The notes: generated by a model from the sequence alone, not told the origin. Numbered from the stretch's first letter, positions 8,601 through 16,937 are shown. The stretch is 42,307 nucleotides of DNA from an uncultured Eubacterium sp. (GCA_945946665.1 CAMEWO010000020.1:1-42307), one strand, 5' to 3'. Numbers and translations are program-made.

Positions 8601-9893
8601 TTAGCTTATTTTAAGCTTTGCCTTCTGGGCTTCCCTCTCAGAATCAACCCTCTCAATAACAGCACCCAGCATTGCAAGTTTTCCTTCAAAATCCTCATAA
8701 CCACGCTGGATATATTCTATATCATCAATCTGTGATACACCTTCTGCTGCCAGAGCCGCAATAACCAGAGCCGCACCAGCACGAAGGTCTGGGGCAGACA
8801 TCTCAACTCCTGTAATATGGTCAACACCCTCGATATATGCTGTATTACCTTCAACCTTAATCTTGCATCCCATACGGTTAAGCTCATCAACATATTTGAA
8901 TCTGTTCTCAAATATACTTTCAGTAATCATACTTGAACCATTAGCAAGTGCAAGAACTACAGCCATCTGTGGCTGCATATCTGTTGGAAATCCCGGATAA
9001 GGCAATGTCTTAACGTTAGTACTCTTAAGAGAACCTTTACCGATAACTCTTACCCAGTCATCTCCTTCTACAACCTCACAGCCAACTTCAATAAGCTTTG
9101 CTGACAGAGACTCAAGGTGCTTAGGAATAACATCCTTAACCACAACGTCGCCATTAGTTGCCGCTGCTGCAAACATAAATGTTCCAGCTTCAATCTGGTC
9201 AGGAATAATGGAATAGGTTGTTCCATGAAGCCTCTGCACACCTTTAATTCTGATTACATCTGTACCTGCGCCCTTAATATTGGCTCCCATAGCATTAAGG
9301 AAGTTCGCCACATCAACTATATGTGGTTCTTTAGCTGCATTCTCCAGAATGGTATCCCCCTCAGCGAGACATGCTGCTAACATAAGATTAATTGTTGCTC
9401 CTACAGAAACCACATCAAAGTATACATGACCACCCGAAAGCTTCTCAGCCTTAGTTGTAATCTTTCCATGACTTATCTGGACATCTGCTCCCAGCGCCTT
9501 AAAGCCTTTAATATGCTGGTCAATAGGTCTGCTGCCAATGTTGCATCCACCAGGCAGGGCAACCTGTGACTGTCTGTACTTACCAAGCAAAGCTCCTAAA
9601 AGATAATATGAAGCTCTGATTTTCTTTATATAATCATAATCAACATTCATGTCACAGATTCCACCACCGTTAATCTGTACAGAATTGTTATATACGTATT
9701 TTACCTTTGCGCCAATTCCTTCAATAGCCTGCAATAATACTCTAGTATCTCTAACGTTAGGTACATTTTCAATTGTTACAGTTTCATCTGTCATAATTGC
9801 AGCTGCAAGAATGCCTAAAGCTGCATTCTTGGCGCCTCCGATGGAAACCTCTCCCGAAAGAGGATTGCCACCTTTAATTATATACTGTTCCAT
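8601..9893 (-). CDS. murA: UDP-N-acetylglucosamine 1-carboxyvinyltransferase
   Basis: Catalyses the first committed step of peptidoglycan synthesis: enolpyruvyl transfer from phosphoenolpyruvate to UDP-GlcNAc in the cytoplasm. The 430 residues show the N-terminal GGAKNAALG with Lys22 and Asn23. The loop LPGGCNIGSRPIDQH carries catalytic Cys117, the residue attacked by fosfomycin. Further motifs are the GATINLMLAA region, PDQIEAGTF and the catalytic-loop PYPGFPTDMQPQ. I place the start at the ATG at 9893 because GAGG lies eight bases upstream. The GTG three codons earlier overlaps that site and is unlikely. A terminator follows, and the gene lies next to a cell-wall hydrolase gene. Confidence 0.96.
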   Translation of the reverse strand: MEQYIIKGGNPLSGEVSIGGAKNAALGILAAAIMTDETVTIENVPNVRDTRVLLQAIEGIGAKVKYVYNNSVQINGGGICDMNVDYDYIKKIRASYYLLGALLGKYRQSQVALPGGCNIGSRPIDQHIKGFKALGADVQISHGKITTKAEKLSGGHVYFDVVSVGATINLMLAACLAEGDTILENAAKEPHIVDVANFLNAMGANIKGAGTDVIRIKGVQRLHGTTYSIIPDQIEAGTFMFAAAATNGDVVVKDVIPKHLESLSAKLIEVGCEVVEGDDWVRVIGKGSLKSTNVKTLPYPGFPTDMQPQMAVVLALANGSSMITESIFENRFKYVDELNRMGCKIKVEGNTAYIEGVDHITGVEMSAPDLRAGAALVIAALAAEGVSQIDDIEYIQRGYEDFEGKLAMLGAVIERVDSEREAQKAKLKIS

Positions 9894-10000
9894 TAAGCGC
9901 ACCTCATTTACATGATATTAATAGGAGAAAATCCTCCTGTGCATAAAACACCACTATTTAATATTATATGTAGTTTTTTCGTTTTTGTAAACCCCCACAT

Positions 10001-10034
10001 TAAAAAGTGTCTGGCGTAAAACCACACCAGACAC
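10001..10034 (-). terminator. Rho-independent terminator after the M23 hydrolase gene
   Basis: On the minus strand an 11-bp stem GTGTCTGGTGT/ACGCCAGACAC (one G-U) with a 6-base loop is followed by TTTTTA. It lies 30 bp past the stop at 10065. Confidence 0.88.
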
Positions 10035-10064
10035 CTAAAACCTGTCACAAAACACATATCACAG

Positions 10065-11594
10065 TTAATTCTTGTTTACATAATTCAACGGATTAACCGC
10101 AACTCCATTGAGCCATATCTCAAAATGAACATGTGGGCCTGTGCTGTTACCTGTATTTCCTGAGTAAGCGATAACAGAACTCTGGCTTACCTGCTGTCCA
10201 TAAGAAACAGCTATGGAATTAAGATGGCCATATCTTGTCATTGATCCATCAGTATGACGGATATCTACGCAGTAACCGTAACCTGCGTACCATCCTGCTC
10301 TGACAACTGTACCAGAAGCAGATGCACGTACAGGTGTGCCAATTGGGCAGCTCCAGTCAACGCCGGTATGCATTGAACCCCATCTGTAACCAAATCCTGA
10401 TGAAAATGATCCACCAGAAATAGGTTTAAGATATGTTGGAGGAGTAAGTGTACCAACTGCAACTACCTTAGGAGTTGGCTCTGCTGTAATAGTTTCCTCT
10501 ACATATGTCAAAGACTTCTGAACACCATTAACTGTTGTAATATCAGCTGTTACCTTGTGATGTCCCTGAGAGCCTTCTTCAAGCACCCTTGAATAACCTC
10601 TGTACTGGGTATCGTCATCAACATACTGGACCTCTGCGTCAAAGTCCTCTTCATATGTTTTTCTCTCTGTGATTACTACTGATAATTCTGCCTTAGGAAC
10701 TGTTACTATAAGAACATCTCCCGGAACAATCAGTGTATTCTCAGTCAAACCATCATTAAGTGCATATAAATCACTTAACGAAATGTCACATTTGTTAGCT
10801 ATAATAGAAAGGCAGTCACCCTGTTCTACAACATAGGTTGTCTTTGCCTCCTTCTCCTTAGTGATAGCGTCATAGGCTTGCTGAACTGTCATAACATTAG
10901 CACCACTTACCGGTGTCTCATTAATTGAAAGTTCCTCTTCAAATCCTATACCAACAATACCGTCCCTAAGAGAATGTACTTCCTCTGTGTTAAGACCAGA
11001 TGTACCATTAAGGGCTGATGCAACAATATCTGTTGATGTCTCCTTAATATCTGACTTAACCACCTCTAATGAGTATGTTCCAAAACCACTGTCCCCTGAA
11101 TCAAGCTTTACCTGGAACTCTTTCTTGGAATCATACTTCTCTGTAACCTTTTCCATCAGCTCCACAATTTCTTCCTTGCTGGAAAGAGTAACTGTAAAGT
11201 CATCCATTCTTAATGTGTAAGCTGTTGAATTCTCTCTGTCTGTCACACATTCAAACAAAGTTGTGTACAGTACATCCTCAAGCTGGCTCTCGCTCATTCT
11301 TGATGCAACAACTCTTGACTCTTCTACAATATCAATGCTGTTATCAAGGTAGATTACCGAATCATATTCCTGACTAAATCTTAATCTTGCTGCTGCCAGA
11401 GCATCTTCTGCCTCTTCTCTTGTATTTGCTGCTCCAACTTCCTGTCCATTAAACTGAATACTGAAGTATCCTGCCTTATTCTTTAAGAGTTTCTTATCAG
11501 CAAAAGGAAATGCAACTATACACGCTAAACACGCAACGGTCATTCCACTTATCAATGTCACTTTCAAGCGTCTGCCATATTGTGTAAAATGCAT
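10065..11594 (-). CDS. Secreted M23 metallopeptidase with LysM and G5 domains
   Basis: Cell-wall hydrolase of 509 residues predicted to cut peptidoglycan cross-bridges outside the membrane. An N-terminal hydrophobic segment (about 12-31) serves as signal or anchor. A long region of unknown fold follows (40-250), then LysM (253-299, starting TYVVEQGDCLSIIA), a G5 domain (304-382, with the EGSQG turn) and a C-terminal M23 domain (395-505). Zinc and catalytic motifs are intact: H409-x3-D413 in MHTGVDW and HVH488-490 in GPHVHFEIW. The ATG at 11594 has GGAGG about nine bases upstream. Its leader carries three WalR-like boxes (separate entry), matching the known use of WalR to control such hydrolases in Firmicutes. 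Confidence 0.93.
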   Translation of the reverse strand: MHFTQYGRRLKVTLISGMTVACLACIVAFPFADKKLLKNKAGYFSIQFNGQEVGAANTREEAEDALAAARLRFSQEYDSVIYLDNSIDIVEESRVVASRMSESQLEDVLYTTLFECVTDRENSTAYTLRMDDFTVTLSSKEEIVELMEKVTEKYDSKKEFQVKLDSGDSGFGTYSLEVVKSDIKETSTDIVASALNGTSGLNTEEVHSLRDGIVGIGFEEELSINETPVSGANVMTVQQAYDAITKEKEAKTTYVVEQGDCLSIIANKCDISLSDLYALNDGLTENTLIVPGDVLIVTVPKAELSVVITERKTYEEDFDAEVQYVDDDTQYRGYSRVLEEGSQGHHKVTADITTVNGVQKSLTYVEETITAEPTPKVVAVGTLTPPTYLKPISGGSFSSGFGYRWGSMHTGVDWSCPIGTPVRASASGTVVRAGWYAGYGYCVDIRHTDGSMTRYGHLNSIAVSYGQQVSQSSVIAYSGNTGNSTGPHVHFEIWLNGVAVNPLNYVNKN

Positions 11595-11627
11595 CTTTAT
11601 TGTCCTCCAAACTATATTCTAACCATC

Positions 11628-11655
11628 TGTAATGTTTTTGTAACAATTTTGTAAC
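11628..11655. promoter_or_regulatory. Three WalR/YycF-like boxes (TGTAAY, 5-bp spacing)
   Basis: On the plus strand TGTAAT, TGTAAC and TGTAAC lie at 11628, 11639 and 11650, each separated by exactly five bases, giving an 11-bp period. The published WalR consensus is TGTWAH-N5-TGTWAH, so two overlapping full sites are present. They fall between the predicted -10 element and the start codon of the M23 hydrolase gene, a position that would favour repression. Which regulator binds is inference. Confidence 0.6.
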
Positions 11656-11661
11656 AAAGCC

Positions 11662-11690
11662 ATATTAACATGACAGGTCAGGTTTGTAAA
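11662..11690 (-). promoter_or_regulatory. Sigma-A-type promoter of the M23 hydrolase gene
   Basis: On the minus strand TTTACA, a 17-bp spacer and TAATAT, about 70 bp before the start codon at 11594. Confidence 0.65.
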
Positions 11691-11757
11691 GCAAAAATGC
11701 CGATATTTTCTTAATTTTAACAAAATGTTCATTTTTTACATAATTGTTACAAATGTG

Positions 11758-12327
11758 TCATTTGTTTTTCTTTTCCACAGAATATCCGAATTTCCCCAGC
11801 TTTTTCCCCAATCCGAAATACTCTCCGTGGGAATATGTAATAAGATTTGCTTTTCCTAAATCAAGTCTTCCTTTATCGTCTAAATATTTTTCATCCACAT
11901 GGACTGCCACAACCTGTGCAATAAACATATCGTGGGAACCAAGCTCCTTCACATCCACTACTTTACACTCAAGATTTACAGGACTTTCCCCAATAAGAGG
12001 TGCCTTTATTTTAGATGCTTTTTCAGCTGTAAGATGCATTTCCTTAAATTTATCTACATCCCTGCCAGACCTGACTCCGCAGTAATCAGTTGCATGGCAC
12101 AGCTCCTCTGTTGTAAGATTCACCACAAATTCCCCAGTTTCACTGATAATATCATGTGAATACCTTTCTTTTCTTATTGATACAGACAGCATAACCGGGT
12201 CTGAACATATCGTACCTGCCCATGCCACTGTAATAATATTAGGCTTTTCTCCCTCCCTCTGGCAGCTTAACATAACTGCCGGTACTGGATAAAGCATATT
12301 TCCTGGTTTCCACTCCTGTTTGCCCAT
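11758..12327 (-). CDS. Flavin reductase-like (DIM6/NTAB family) flavoprotein
   Basis: A 189-residue FMN-binding split-barrel protein. The family pattern is visible. An N-terminal YPVPAVMLSC leads into NIITVAWAGTICSDPVMLSVSIRKERYSHDII. EFVVNLTTEEL, HATDYCGVRSGRDVDKF and the C-terminal ITYSHGEYFGLGK follow. Such proteins supply reduced flavin or act as small oxidoreductases; in anaerobes the partner is usually unknown. The ATG at 12327 has AGAGGATTGAGA upstream. On the minus strand a TATAAT lies about 30 bp further up (12352-12357), with no good -35. No operon partner is evident: the M23 gene downstream has its own promoter. Confidence 0.85.
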   Translation of the reverse strand: MGKQEWKPGNMLYPVPAVMLSCQREGEKPNIITVAWAGTICSDPVMLSVSIRKERYSHDIISETGEFVVNLTTEELCHATDYCGVRSGRDVDKFKEMHLTAEKASKIKAPLIGESPVNLECKVVDVKELGSHDMFIAQVVAVHVDEKYLDDKGRLDLGKANLITYSHGEYFGLGKKLGKFGYSVEKKNK

Positions 12328-12625
12328 ATTCTCAATCCTCTTTTCTACATTATTATAAGGTTGGTTACATAATTTTTTTCATCCACACCAATCTTACATT
12401 TTTCAAATCATACCATAAATAACACAAAATTGAACCATTAATCTGACATTTTTTTCTTCGTATTTGTAAAGATTTTTGAAAATTCAACTTCTATCATCTT
12501 ATTGTTGCAAAAATTCTGCAATATTTTTTATATTGTGCAAAAATGTAAAATATGATAAAATACGTTCATAGAAACTTCGTGACAATAATAGAATATAGAC
12601 AAGCGGAGATGATTGGAGGATTATT
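12328..12625. other. AT-rich divergent intergenic region
   Basis: About 300 bp between the flavin reductase gene and the phosphofructokinase gene, which are transcribed away from each other. Apart from the phosphofructokinase promoter and a weak TATAAT on the minus strand, I see only T-rich tracts and no open frame or conserved structure. Confidence 0.6.
12533..12561 (+). promoter_or_regulatory. Sigma-A-type promoter of the PPi-phosphofructokinase gene
   Basis: TTGTGC, a 17-bp spacer and TAAAAT lie about 65 bp before the start codon. GGAGG is well placed before the ATG at 12626. Confidence 0.65.
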
Positions 12626-13849
12626 ATGCTAGGTAATGTTATCGTTGGTCAGTCAGGTGGACCAACATCGGTTATTAATTCCAGCCTCGCAGGTGTATTT
12701 AAGACAGCAAAAGACAGGGGTGCCAAGAAGGTTTATGGAATGAGACATGGTATCAAAGGTTTATTGGACAGGCAGTATGTAGACCTTTCCGAGAAAATCA
12801 AAACTACTATGGATATTGAATTACTTAAGAGAACGCCTTCTTCTTATCTGGGATCTTGCCGTTATAAGCTCCCTGAGATTAAGGATGACCGTGAAACTTA
12901 TGATAAAATATTTGAGATTCTTGATGAACTTGAGATAAAGTTCTTCTTCTACATAGGTGGTAACGACTCAATGGACACCATTAAGAAGCTGTCTGATTAT
13001 GCTATTCTTATAGGAAGTGATATCAGATTCATGGGTGTTCCTAAAACTATTGATAATGACCTTGCCGTAACAGACCATACTCCTGGTTATGGAAGTGCTG
13101 CCAAGTTCATCGCTTCAACTATGAAAGAGATTATCCGTGATGGTCTTGTATATGACTACCCAACAATCACAATTGTTGAAATCATGGGACGTAACGCAGG
13201 ATGGCTTACTGCCGCTGCTGCTCTTGCCAAAGGAGATGACTGCGAAGGTGTAGATTTAATTTACCTTCCAGAGAAGACATTTGACATTGACCACTTTATG
13301 GACAGAGTTAAAGAACTTACTGCCAAAGGACGTTCTATAGTGGTAGCCATATCAGAAGGTATCAGGGTTCTTGATGGCAGATACGTATTCGAGCTCTCTG
13401 ACCACGTTGAATTTGTTGATGCATTCGGACACAAGCAGCTTGCTGGTTCAGCCAAGTTCCTTTCTAACAAGATTGGTGCAGAACTTGGTATTAAGACAAG
13501 AGCTATCGAGTTATCTACACTCCAGCGTTGTGCTGCACATATGACATCAAGAACAGATATTACAGAAGCCTACAACGTAGGCGGTGCTGCTGTTAAGGCT
13601 GCATTTGAAGGTGAATCAGGTAAAGTTGTTGTATTACAGAGAGTATCTGATGACCCATATATGTGCATTACAGCAACCCACGATGTTCACCAGATTGCCA
13701 ACATCGAGAAGAAGGTTCCACTTGAGTGGATTACTGATGATGACTATGTTACTGATGATTTAATTCATTATATTAAGCCACTTATTCAGGCAGAGCTGTC
13801 ACCTATTATGGTTGATGGTCTTCCACACCACCTGAATGTTGATATGTGA
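12626..13849 (+). CDS. 6-phosphofructokinase, pyrophosphate-dependent type
   Basis: Phosphorylates fructose 6-phosphate in glycolysis; by sequence the phosphoryl donor is probably pyrophosphate. The 407 residues show GQSGGPTSVINSS (8-20), GGNDS at 111-115, PKTIDND at 139-145 with the catalytic Asp143, and MGRNAGWLT. In ATP enzymes the motifs read GGDGS and PGTIDND. The Asp that replaces the second Gly and the Lys that replaces Gly are the known signature of PPi use. The Asn in GGNDS, in place of Asp, is a variant. The gene is preceded by a promoter, and its stop overlaps the start of a 90-residue protein. The reversible PPi reaction fits a fermentative anaerobe. Confidence 0.93.
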   Translation: MLGNVIVGQSGGPTSVINSSLAGVFKTAKDRGAKKVYGMRHGIKGLLDRQYVDLSEKIKTTMDIELLKRTPSSYLGSCRYKLPEIKDDRETYDKIFEILDELEIKFFFYIGGNDSMDTIKKLSDYAILIGSDIRFMGVPKTIDNDLAVTDHTPGYGSAAKFIASTMKEIIRDGLVYDYPTITIVEIMGRNAGWLTAAAALAKGDDCEGVDLIYLPEKTFDIDHFMDRVKELTAKGRSIVVAISEGIRVLDGRYVFELSDHVEFVDAFGHKQLAGSAKFLSNKIGAELGIKTRAIELSTLQRCAAHMTSRTDITEAYNVGGAAVKAAFEGESGKVVVLQRVSDDPYMCITATHDVHQIANIEKKVPLEWITDDDYVTDDLIHYIKPLIQAELSPIMVDGLPHHLNVDM

Positions 13850-14121
13850 TGTTTCGGTTATGGTGTAAACTCATTGATGATTCACGCCACATAATTAAGC
13901 AGACTACTATTGTTAATGATAATCCGTCTGTTAATCGTACCAAAAAGATATTTGATGGTATTGAGGAAGCCTGTGTATCATTCGATTTAGGCAAACCTAT
14001 ATGGCTGGATGCCAATGTTAAAGAGTTCAAGCGTCACTCAAAAGTACGTTTTAACCAGGACAACTTCATAGAACATATAGATTTTTCTTATATGGAAGTT
14101 CAGGTTATCGAAGAAGATTGA
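13849..14121 (+). CDS. Small protein translationally coupled to phosphofructokinase
   Basis: A 90-residue soluble, highly charged protein that I do not recognise. I choose the ATG at 13849 because it overlaps the phosphofructokinase stop as TGATG, a classic coupling arrangement; a GTG one codon earlier is an alternative. It has no membrane segment, no cysteine pair and no known motif. Visible features are LWCKLIDDSRHIIKQTTI near the start, IFDGIEEACVSFDLGKPIWLD in the middle, a basic FKRHSKVRF and a C-terminal FSYMEVQVIEED. The codon use matches its neighbour and a terminator follows, so it is likely real. A role tied to phosphofructokinase abundance or activity is suggested only by coupling. 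Confidence 0.8.
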   Translation: MFRLWCKLIDDSRHIIKQTTIVNDNPSVNRTKKIFDGIEEACVSFDLGKPIWLDANVKEFKRHSKVRFNQDNFIEHIDFSYMEVQVIEED

Positions 14122-14152
14122 TTTTTCCTTTTTTATTTTTTTCACTCCTCTT

Positions 14153-14215
14153 TGCACCACAGGGTTAAGTTTAGCCGGTAATCCGGCATACTTTCCCTGT
14201 GGTGCATTTGTGTTT
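14153..14215 (+). terminator. Two-part hairpin terminator after the phosphofructokinase operon
   Basis: TGCACCACAGGG and CCCTGTGGTGCA form a 12-bp outer stem. Inside it lies a second hairpin, GCCGG/CCGGC. A T-rich tract TTTGTGTTT follows. The stem could also work on the other strand, but there is no gene there. Confidence 0.7.
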
Positions 14216-14266
14216 AGAAATCATAATTTATTTTTGCAATAAACTCTTGGAAAAAATAATTTTTCA

Positions 14267-14305
14267 TGAAACTTTTTTGACTTTTTTGCATGTATGTAGT
14301 GTAAA
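14267..14305 (+). promoter_or_regulatory. Overlapping candidate ECF and sigma-A promoters of the ECF sigma gene
   Basis: TGAAAC at 14267 resembles an ECF -35 element, with TGTATG about 18 bases on. TTGACT at 14277 with a 17-bp spacer and TGTAAA at 14300 resembles a sigma-A promoter. Autoregulation by the encoded sigma factor is usual for such genes. Both readings rest on short motifs only. Confidence 0.5.
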
Positions 14306-14347
14306 GGTTGTGCACAACAGCTTGACGGAGGTGAACAGATATTTATT

Positions 14348-14881
14348 ATGAGTGAATTTTCAGAAGAACATTTTGCAGGAAAAACCTTTGAAGCTATTGT
14401 CAGAATGTACTCTGATACTATTCTTAGAGCCTGTCTGGTCCACTGCAGCAATTCGGAAGATGCAAAGGACTGCTTTCAGAATACATTTTTGAAACTATAT
14501 ACTTCAGACAAGAAATTTAATGAGCCGGAACATGTTAAGGCCTGGCTTTTGACAGTAGCCATGCACGAATGTGCACAGCAACACAGAAGCAGATGGAATC
14601 GCTGTGTCAGTCTTACAGATGATTACAATTCAACTCTCCTTAATGAATTAGAATACTTAGACGACAGCAATTCCATTGGTGAAAGCGGAAGCGTGTTAGA
14701 ACAAGTTCTTAAACTGGCACCAATATATAGAGAAGTAATTTACCTGTATTATTATGAGGAACAGGACGTAAAACAGATTGCCAGAACTCTTGGGATTAAC
14801 ACCAACACCGTTAAAACAAGATTATCGAGAGGAAGGAAACTATTACAAGTAAAAGTCAAGGAGGAATTCGGAATATGTTAG
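14348..14881 (+). CDS. ECF-type RNA polymerase sigma factor
   Basis: A 177-residue group IV sigma factor. Sigma region 2 spans about 10-75 (VRMYSDTILRACL, DCFQNTFLKLY). Region 4 spans about 115-170 (LAPIYREVIYLYYYEEQDVKQIARTL, then the helix-turn-helix TVKTRLSRGRKLL). The stop overlaps the start of the DUF4179 gene by seven bases, the standard ECF/anti-sigma arrangement in Lachnospiraceae and Bacilli. The GGAGG lies 16 bases before the ATG at 14348, further than usual, and no better in-frame start is visible. It probably responds to envelope or solute stress sensed by its partner; the signal is unknown. Confidence 0.93.
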   Translation: MSEFSEEHFAGKTFEAIVRMYSDTILRACLVHCSNSEDAKDCFQNTFLKLYTSDKKFNEPEHVKAWLLTVAMHECAQQHRSRWNRCVSLTDDYNSTLLNELEYLDDSNSIGESGSVLEQVLKLAPIYREVIYLYYYEEQDVKQIARTLGINTNTVKTRLSRGRKLLQVKVKEEFGIC

Positions 14882-16479
14882 AAGAATTAAACCAGATACA
14901 TGCATCGGAAGAGTTAATACAGGAAACACTTCAGTACTGTAAAGATAACAAATCATCCGGCAGAACAATTAACAATACAGAAACTAATTCTGCCAGAGTA
15001 AAAGGAATTACAAGAAAGATAAACAGATGGGCTGTGGCAGCTGCTGCCTGCGCAGGAATTGTGGTGATGTCATCTGGTGTGGCATTTGCCTACAATCAGG
15101 TAACTGGCGAAAGTATATTCAAGGCAATATATAAAGTTATTAATACTGCTTCATCTGCCAACACCTCCAAGGGTGTAACTGATGACAATGGCAATTCTTA
15201 TGTATATGATAAGAATGTTGTTGATAACACTAAGATAAACAAGAATTTAACTGTCACCATGGATTCTTACGTTGTTAATGGCAACAAGGCAGAAATCAAA
15301 TTTACTGTTAAAACTAACGATGGTTCACCGCTGAATGAAGTTACTGAAAACAAGATTCCAATCATGGCTAGAGATAAGTTTCAAGATATAAAGGTTTCTA
15401 TTGATGGAGACACTATTAATAATTCAACCATGGATTTTAAAAAAGAGCCTCGTAGTGTTGACCAGATGAGAGTTGATGATGCAAACGATCCTTCTACTGC
15501 CACAATAATGGTTTATGTTTCTGACCCTCAAAAAGAAACTCTCCGTGGTTCAACTCTTTCATTTGAAATGGGAAGTTATTCTTCAACTTACTATAATTTG
15601 GAATCAATAGGATTTAAATACGACAACGTGGCAGAGATGTTTGCCAGCGAAACACTTGCAGATGATTCACAATTTACAGGAGATAACCAGTATATGTATG
15701 TGGACACAGATGTAGAATTAGCTCCTGGTAATATGCATATTGTGTTCTCATCAAAATATCCTGACACATACATTGATAATGCGGGGTATACAACAAGAGA
15801 AAGCCGTGATAGAAGTAAGACATTTGTAATGACAATCGTCCCTGAAAATGATGCTGTTTCACAAGAACTTTTGTCATTATGCTTCCAGAACAAAACATCT
15901 GGATTTCCTATGGCACTTCATATTAATAAACTTTCTGATGGCAGAATTCAGATTGAATATGCAGCTGACTCTGACAGACTTTACAGCAAAGTTAATGATG
16001 GAATCAATACTGATACCAACGAGACACACCTTGCAAACCTTATTCTTAAAAAGTCTGTTGCTAATGCCCCTGAATCAGAAACTGTATATTCTAGTAATGA
16101 TAAATTTTCATTTACATGCAAACTGGATAATGAAGAGGATACCATCTTAACTGAAACTGATATAAAGATTAGAGATACTGTATATACAGGAACAACAGTC
16201 AACATTAAATCTGTTGAGCTTACTGTAACTGAATTAAAACTTAATGGTTTAATATTTACTGATGACACAAATGATAAGAGATTATCAGTATCAAATAATA
16301 ACTCTCCATTAATCACAATGAAGAATGGAACATCATTCCATGCAGGAAGCAAATGCGGCTCAGCATCCAATATGTACAACGATGACTGGGGAGCTGAATG
16401 GCTTTTACCAACCTACATCACCCCATCCGATGTCCAGTCTATAACATGGCATGGAGTAACTATTTACGAAGCTGAATAA
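14875..16479 (+). CDS. DUF4179 transmembrane protein, predicted anti-sigma factor
   Basis: A 534-residue bitopic membrane protein. A cytoplasmic N-terminal part of about 50 residues includes the HASEELIQETL helix that should hold the sigma factor. One membrane segment follows at about 56-73 (AVAAAACAGIVVMSSGVAFAY). The rest is a large extracellular region rich in beta strands (NNKAEIKFTVKT type), consistent with DUF4179 and related C-terminal domains. The start overlaps the sigma gene, so the ratio is probably set by coupling. A strong terminator lies 70 bp past the stop. The extracytoplasmic trigger is unknown. The anti-sigma role is known for the family arrangement and inferred here. Confidence 0.88.
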   Translation: MLEELNQIHASEELIQETLQYCKDNKSSGRTINNTETNSARVKGITRKINRWAVAAAACAGIVVMSSGVAFAYNQVTGESIFKAIYKVINTASSANTSKGVTDDNGNSYVYDKNVVDNTKINKNLTVTMDSYVVNGNKAEIKFTVKTNDGSPLNEVTENKIPIMARDKFQDIKVSIDGDTINNSTMDFKKEPRSVDQMRVDDANDPSTATIMVYVSDPQKETLRGSTLSFEMGSYSSTYYNLESIGFKYDNVAEMFASETLADDSQFTGDNQYMYVDTDVELAPGNMHIVFSSKYPDTYIDNAGYTTRESRDRSKTFVMTIVPENDAVSQELLSLCFQNKTSGFPMALHINKLSDGRIQIEYAADSDRLYSKVNDGINTDTNETHLANLILKKSVANAPESETVYSSNDKFSFTCKLDNEEDTILTETDIKIRDTVYTGTTVNIKSVELTVTELKLNGLIFTDDTNDKRLSVSNNNSPLITMKNGTSFHAGSKCGSASNMYNDDWGAEWLLPTYITPSDVQSITWHGVTIYEAE

Positions 16480-16549
16480 CCTGCACCTACGCAGATTTTC
16501 AGATAACCCTCATTCCTTTATAAACCCAGATAAAGGAACAAAAACCAAC

Positions 16550-16598
16550 AACCAGCCCCGGAGTCAGATTAAAGCTGTCTCCGGGGCTGGTTTATTTT
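16550..16598 (+). terminator. Strong terminator after the ECF sigma operon
   Basis: A 14-bp perfect stem AACCAGCCCCGGAG/CTCCGGGGCTGGTT with a 15-base loop, followed by TATTTT. It ends about ten bases before a 331-bp palindrome begins. Confidence 0.9.
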
Positions 16599-16606
16599 CT
16601 GAAATC

Positions 16607-16937
16607 TATAGACTGAATTAAAGTGTGCCGAGCTCCAGAAAGCCCTGATATGGCTGTAAAACTGTGCTAGCTGGGCTTACAAATAAAAATCGGAACATTA
16701 GAAGAAATCACAAGCGGTGGAGTATGTTGGATTACACTTCGCCACCAATGGGGCAACTGTCCGAAGCCCGAAGGGCTGAGTTTTGACCCATTGGTGAAAT
16801 AAGCGAGTGTAATTCGACATACATCAGCGCTGATGATTCTCTTCGTAGTTCCGATTTTTATTTGTAAGTCCAGCCAGCACAGTTTTACAGCCATATCAGG
16901 GCTTTCCGGAGCTCGGCACACTTTAATTCAGTCTATA
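16607..16937. repeat. 331-bp long palindrome (MITE-like inverted repeat)
   Basis: The outer 90 bases of each end are near-perfect inverted copies. TATAGACTGAATTAAAG at the left pairs with CTTTAATTCAGTCTATA at the right, and the match runs inward through GTGCCGAGCTCC and ACAAATAAAAATCGGAAC. The inner arms match less well but still pair, for example ATTACACT and CACCAATGGG. The centre is a small hairpin AGCCC-GAA-GGGCT at 16765-16777. The ends begin and finish with TATA, compatible with a TA target site. There is no transposase inside, and any open frame here is a by-product of the repeat. It is not followed by a T-run, so it is not a simple terminator. Confidence 0.88.

Noticed and set aside
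12328-12625. Riboswitch or small RNA before phosphofructokinase
   Set aside because: Only about 60 bases separate the predicted transcript start from the ATG, and no paired structure is visible there.
13806-14451. Minus-strand frames opposite the phosphofructokinase and sigma genes (74 and 76 codons)
   Set aside because: They lie opposite well-supported genes, lack ribosome sites, and are shadows of the coding strand.
16667-16921. An 84-codon open frame on the minus strand inside the first palindrome
   Set aside because: It is a by-product of the inverted repeat: the frame runs through both arms, has no ribosome site, and shows no protein-like composition.
16607-16937. First palindrome read as a giant terminator
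   Set aside because: The ECF operon already has a strong terminator ten bases upstream, and the palindrome has no T-run on either strand.
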